Source of the DNA: an uncultured Paracoccaceae bacterium
GTDB taxonomy: Bacteria > Pseudomonadota > Alphaproteobacteria > Rhodobacterales > Rhodobacteraceae
DNA: 64,000 nucleotides
Direction: 5' to 3'
Assembly: GCA_934500835.1 (NCBI GenBank)
Contig: CAKSTR010000010.1
Coordinates: forward strand, 124,001 to 188,000
The position numbers and the translations under genes were made by a program. This document shows, piece after piece, positions 61,380-64,000 of this stretch. Below the pieces are notes generated by a model. That model was not told the DNA's origin. It searched no databases and saw only the letters and a program-made list of their open reading frames with translations. Positions within the stretch are counted from its first letter, which is position 1. Each line of letters begins with the position of its first letter.

Positions 61380-61394
61380 GGACGGGTTGGAGTC

Positions 61395-63026
61395 ATGACT
61401 TACACATATATCATCGTTGGGGCCGGATCGGCGGGTTGCGTCCTGGCAGACCGGCTGAGCGCCGATCCCGGCAACAAGGTTCTGCTGCTGGAGGCGGGGG
61501 CCTGGGACCGCAATCCGCTGATCCACATACCCGCCGCCTTGCCGGCCGTCGCCCCCAACCCGCGGCTGAACTGGGGCTACCACACCCAGCCCGAGGCGGA
61601 ACTGGACGGCAGATCGCTGTTCTGGCCGCGCGGCAAGACGGTGGGCGGGTCCAGCTCGATCAATGGCATGGTCTATACGCGTGGCAACGCAGGGGATTAC
61701 GACCGCTGGCCCGCACTTGGCGCCGAAGGCTGGGGCTATGCCGATGTTCTGCCATGGTTCCGGAAGTCGGAAGCCAACGTGCGCGGAGAGGGTGCCTTTC
61801 ACGGGGCCGGCGGCCCGCTTCGTGTGACACGGGGTCGCCGTACCTCGGCACTTTGCGACCTCTTCGTCGAGGCAGGTGCGCAGGCGGGCTACAGGCTGAA
61901 CGATGATTTCAACGGTGCCGATCAGGAAGGCTTTGGCGACTTCGACGCCACGGTTTTCCGCGGCCGCAGATGGAGCACCGCGACCGCTTTCCTGCGGCCC
62001 GCCTTGCGGCGGGGGAACCTGACGGTCATTACCGGCGCGCTTGCCTCGCGCATCCTCTGGCAGGGGGTGCGGGCGGTCGGGGTGGAATACCTCCGGGGGA
62101 ACCGGCGCGAGACCGCCCGCTGCGACGGCGAGGTGATCCTGTCGGGTGGCGCGATCAACTCGCCGCAACTGCTGCAACTGTCGGGGGTAGGCCCGGCCGA
62201 CCATCTGCGCGGGCTTGGCATCAAGGTCGTCGCCGACCGGCCCGGGGTCGGGGCCGATCTGCAAGACCATCTCTGCGTCTGCCTGATGTCGCGCATCACC
62301 CAGCCGATCAGCCATTACCGCTGGCTGCACCCGCTGCGCGCCACCTCTCTGGCCGCGCAATATGCGCTGACCCGCAAAGGCGTTGCGGCCGAGGCCCCGC
62401 TCTCTACCGGCGCTTTCCTGAAAAGCGACCCCGCGCTGCCCTGGCCGGACCTGCAACTGCACCTGACACCCGCGCTGGTCACCAGCCACGACAGCTCCTG
62501 GCCCGGCGAGCATGGGCTGACAGTCTATGTCAACCACGGCAACCCGGCCAGCCGGGGCACCATCCGGCTGGCCAGCGCCGAGGCGTCCGTGCATCCGCTG
62601 ATCTCGCCCAACTACCTTTCGGCGCCCGAAGATCTGCCAGTCCTGCGGCAGGGCGTGAAGATGACCCGCGAGGTGCTGGCGCAACCCGCCATTGCCGCCG
62701 TGCTGGGCGAGGCGCTGGACCTGCCGCATGGTCCCGTCTCGGATGACCAGATCGACAGCTTCATCCGCGCCAAGGCTGAAACCGTCTATCACCCGGTCGG
62801 CACCTGCCGGATGGGCAATGATGCCGATGCCGTGGTGGACACGGCCCTGCGCGTGAACGGGGTCGAGGGTCTGCGCGTGGTCGATGCCTCGGTCATGCCC
62901 GCCTTGATCAACGGCAACACCAACGCGCCGACGATCATGATCGCCGAGAGAGCAAGCGAGATAATTCTGGACAGGGTGCATCAGTCCAAGGGGTCGAAAC
63001 CGACTCTCTGCGCCGCCCAGGGATGA
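61395..63026 (+). CDS. GMC family FAD oxidoreductase (BetA-like choline dehydrogenase)
   Basis: A 543-residue flavoprotein. The FAD-binding N-terminus YIIVGAGSAGCVLADRLS and DPGNKVLLLEAG, the GMC signature GGSSSINGMVYTRGN (about 92-106), and the C-terminal VYHPVGTCRMG (catalytic His) plus NTNAPTIMIAERASE are those of alcohol/choline dehydrogenases. It probably oxidises the imported alcohol to the aldehyde handled by the nearby aldehyde dehydrogenase. It lies inside the transporter operon, 15 bases after the permease and seven before the ATPase. Confidence 0.92.
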   Translation: MTYTYIIVGAGSAGCVLADRLSADPGNKVLLLEAGAWDRNPLIHIPAALPAVAPNPRLNWGYHTQPEAELDGRSLFWPRGKTVGGSSSINGMVYTRGNAGDYDRWPALGAEGWGYADVLPWFRKSEANVRGEGAFHGAGGPLRVTRGRRTSALCDLFVEAGAQAGYRLNDDFNGADQEGFGDFDATVFRGRRWSTATAFLRPALRRGNLTVITGALASRILWQGVRAVGVEYLRGNRRETARCDGEVILSGGAINSPQLLQLSGVGPADHLRGLGIKVVADRPGVGADLQDHLCVCLMSRITQPISHYRWLHPLRATSLAAQYALTRKGVAAEAPLSTGAFLKSDPALPWPDLQLHLTPALVTSHDSSWPGEHGLTVYVNHGNPASRGTIRLASAEASVHPLISPNYLSAPEDLPVLRQGVKMTREVLAQPAIAAVLGEALDLPHGPVSDDQIDSFIRAKAETVYHPVGTCRMGNDADAVVDTALRVNGVEGLRVVDASVMPALINGNTNAPTIMIAERASEIILDRVHQSKGSKPTLCAAQG

Positions 63027-63033
63027 AGAGGCC

Positions 63034-64000
63034 ATGACGATGACGACGCCGAAACCCAAGCTTCAGGTCCGGGATCTGTGGAAAATCTACGGGCCCCGCG
63101 CACAGGAAATCTTCCGCAACCGCCCGGCGCCGCCCACAGACGGGGAATTGACCGGAAACGGCCTCTTTGCTGCCGTGCGCGGCGCATCCTTCGACATCTG
63201 GCCGGGCGAACTGATCACCGTCATGGGGTTGTCGGGCAGCGGCAAGTCCACCCTGGTCCGCGCCGTCAGCCGGCTGATCGAGCCCACCTATGGCCAGGTC
63301 CTGCTGGACGACGAGGATCTTCTGGCCGCCCCGACGGCCCGGCTGACCGATCTGCGCCGGCACCGCATGGGCATGGTCTTCCAGAACTACGCGCTGCTGC
63401 CGCATCGCACGGTGCTGGAAAACGTTGCCCTGCCGCTGGAAATACGCGGCGAGGTCAAGGCAGAGCGGGAGGCGCGCGCGCGGCAGATGGTCGATCTGGT
63501 CGGCCTGACCAACCGCATTGACCATTTCCCGACCCAGCTTTCCGGCGGCCAGCAACAAAGGGTGGGCATCGCCCGCTCGCTGGCGGTCGACCCCGACATC
63601 TGGTTTCTCGACGAGCCCTTCTCGGCACTTGATCCGCTGATCCGGCACGAGCTTCAGGAAGAACTGCTGCGGCTGCAGAAGATCGTCAGGAAGACGATCC
63701 TGTTCATCACCCATGACTTCGACGAGGCAATCCGTCTGGCCAACCGGATCATCATCATGGAGGAAGGCCGCATCGTTCAGATCGGCACGCCGGAGGAGAT
63801 CGTCCTGAATCCCCGGGATCAGTATATCGCCAACTTCACCAAGAACGTCCGCCGCGCGACCGTCATCACCGCCGGATCGCTTGCGGTGCCGCATCCCGTC
63901 ATGGCCGGAATCGGGGCGACGGTGCCGCAGGGCACCAAGATCATCGACGCCGCGCCACAGGTTCTGGCCTCGCCCGATCCGGTCGGCGTGGTGGACGATA
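63034..64000 (+). CDS. Glycine betaine/choline-type ABC ATPase (3' end outside window)
   Basis: The first 322 residues of an OpuAA/ProV-type ATPase; the frame is still open at the window edge. Walker A GLSGSGKSTLVRAV (about 64-77), Q-loop MVFQNYALLPHRTV, signature LSGGQQQRVGIARSL, Walker B IWFLDEPFSALDP and switch His FITHDFDEAIR are intact, in the ProV style. CBS-like regulatory repeats would follow beyond the window. ATG 63034 is close behind the GMC stop; ATG 63040 is also possible. Confidence 0.9.
   Translation, partial: MTMTTPKPKLQVRDLWKIYGPRAQEIFRNRPAPPTDGELTGNGLFAAVRGASFDIWPGELITVMGLSGSGKSTLVRAVSRLIEPTYGQVLLDDEDLLAAPTARLTDLRRHRMGMVFQNYALLPHRTVLENVALPLEIRGEVKAEREARARQMVDLVGLTNRIDHFPTQLSGGQQQRVGIARSLAVDPDIWFLDEPFSALDPLIRHELQEELLRLQKIVRKTILFITHDFDEAIRLANRIIIMEEGRIVQIGTPEEIVLNPRDQYIANFTKNVRRATVITAGSLAVPHPVMAGIGATVPQGTKIIDAAPQVLASPDPVGVVDD

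Noticed and set aside
60276..63059. Minus-strand open frame of 927 codons across the permease and GMC genes
   Set aside because: It is antisense to two genes with clear family motifs, its translation is Arg/Gln/His/Gly-rich with no domain, and such frames arise from high-GC codon use.

Overview
The window is high-GC DNA from an alphaproteobacterium, most likely a Rhodobacterales (Rhodobacteraceae/Paracoccaceae) species. The evidence is the gene order EVE / YciI / gpsA / tsaD back to back with hemD - Mic60-like - hemY, the compact alphaproteobacterial flagellar cluster (fliL, motE, motA, flhA, fliR, flhB; flgB, flgC, fliE, fliQ, flgF, flgG, flgA, flgH), and a CtrA-like box in front of the flagellar operon. 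No rRNA, tRNA, CRISPR array, insertion sequence or prophage was seen.

Layout. (1) 1-9.5 kb: the 3' end of a TonB-dependent receptor, a DUF2853 protein, an Fsr-like MFS exporter, a small secreted DUF1344 protein, then the divergent housekeeping block (EVE, YciI, gpsA, tsaD on the minus strand; hemD, Mic60-like, hemY on the plus strand). (2) 9.9-13.9 kb: ppc and glyA. (3) 13.9-29.4 kb: flagellar genes in two facing operons plus fliI. They encode the export gate, rod, L-ring, stator MotA, the MotE chaperone, a lytic transglycosylase and several cluster-specific unknowns. There are two fliL genes, and motB is not in the window. (4) 29.8-39.5 kb: a two-component block with two convergent arms. The plus arm holds a soluble multi-PAS histidine kinase, a REC protein with a degenerate GGDEF-like tail, a protein that fuses a degraded HATPase to REC, and a lone REC. 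The minus arm holds a second REC/degenerate-GGDEF protein, an HPt protein and a 7TM-PAS histidine kinase. No DNA-binding output domain is encoded, so signalling probably ends in protein-protein output. Given the location, flagellar control is a reasonable inference.

(5) 39.9-54 kb: a catabolic island. An AsnC/Lrp regulator leads an operon of a HyuA-like protein, a DUF917 protein, a complete dipeptide-type ABC importer and an Asp/Glu/hydantoin racemase. Facing it on the minus strand is an operon of a Rieske oxygenase, its PDR-type reductase, an NAD-dependent epimerase, an unknown 200-residue protein and an orphan DUF1116 (AllG/YlbE-like) protein. A LysR regulator is divergent from the oxygenase, and a strong inverted repeat lies between them. 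(6) 55.4-64 kb: an amidase, a PuuC/BetB-like aldehyde dehydrogenase, and a glycine betaine/choline-type ABC importer (binding protein, double-length permease, ATPase cut by the window end) with a BetA-like GMC dehydrogenase between permease and ATPase. Together regions 5-6 suggest import and stepwise breakdown of a nitrogen compound, perhaps N-methylated and lactam- or hydantoin-like. The substrate cannot be read from sequence.

Starts were chosen by eye from Shine-Dalgarno spacing and family N-termini; alternatives are given where it matters. No database search was run.
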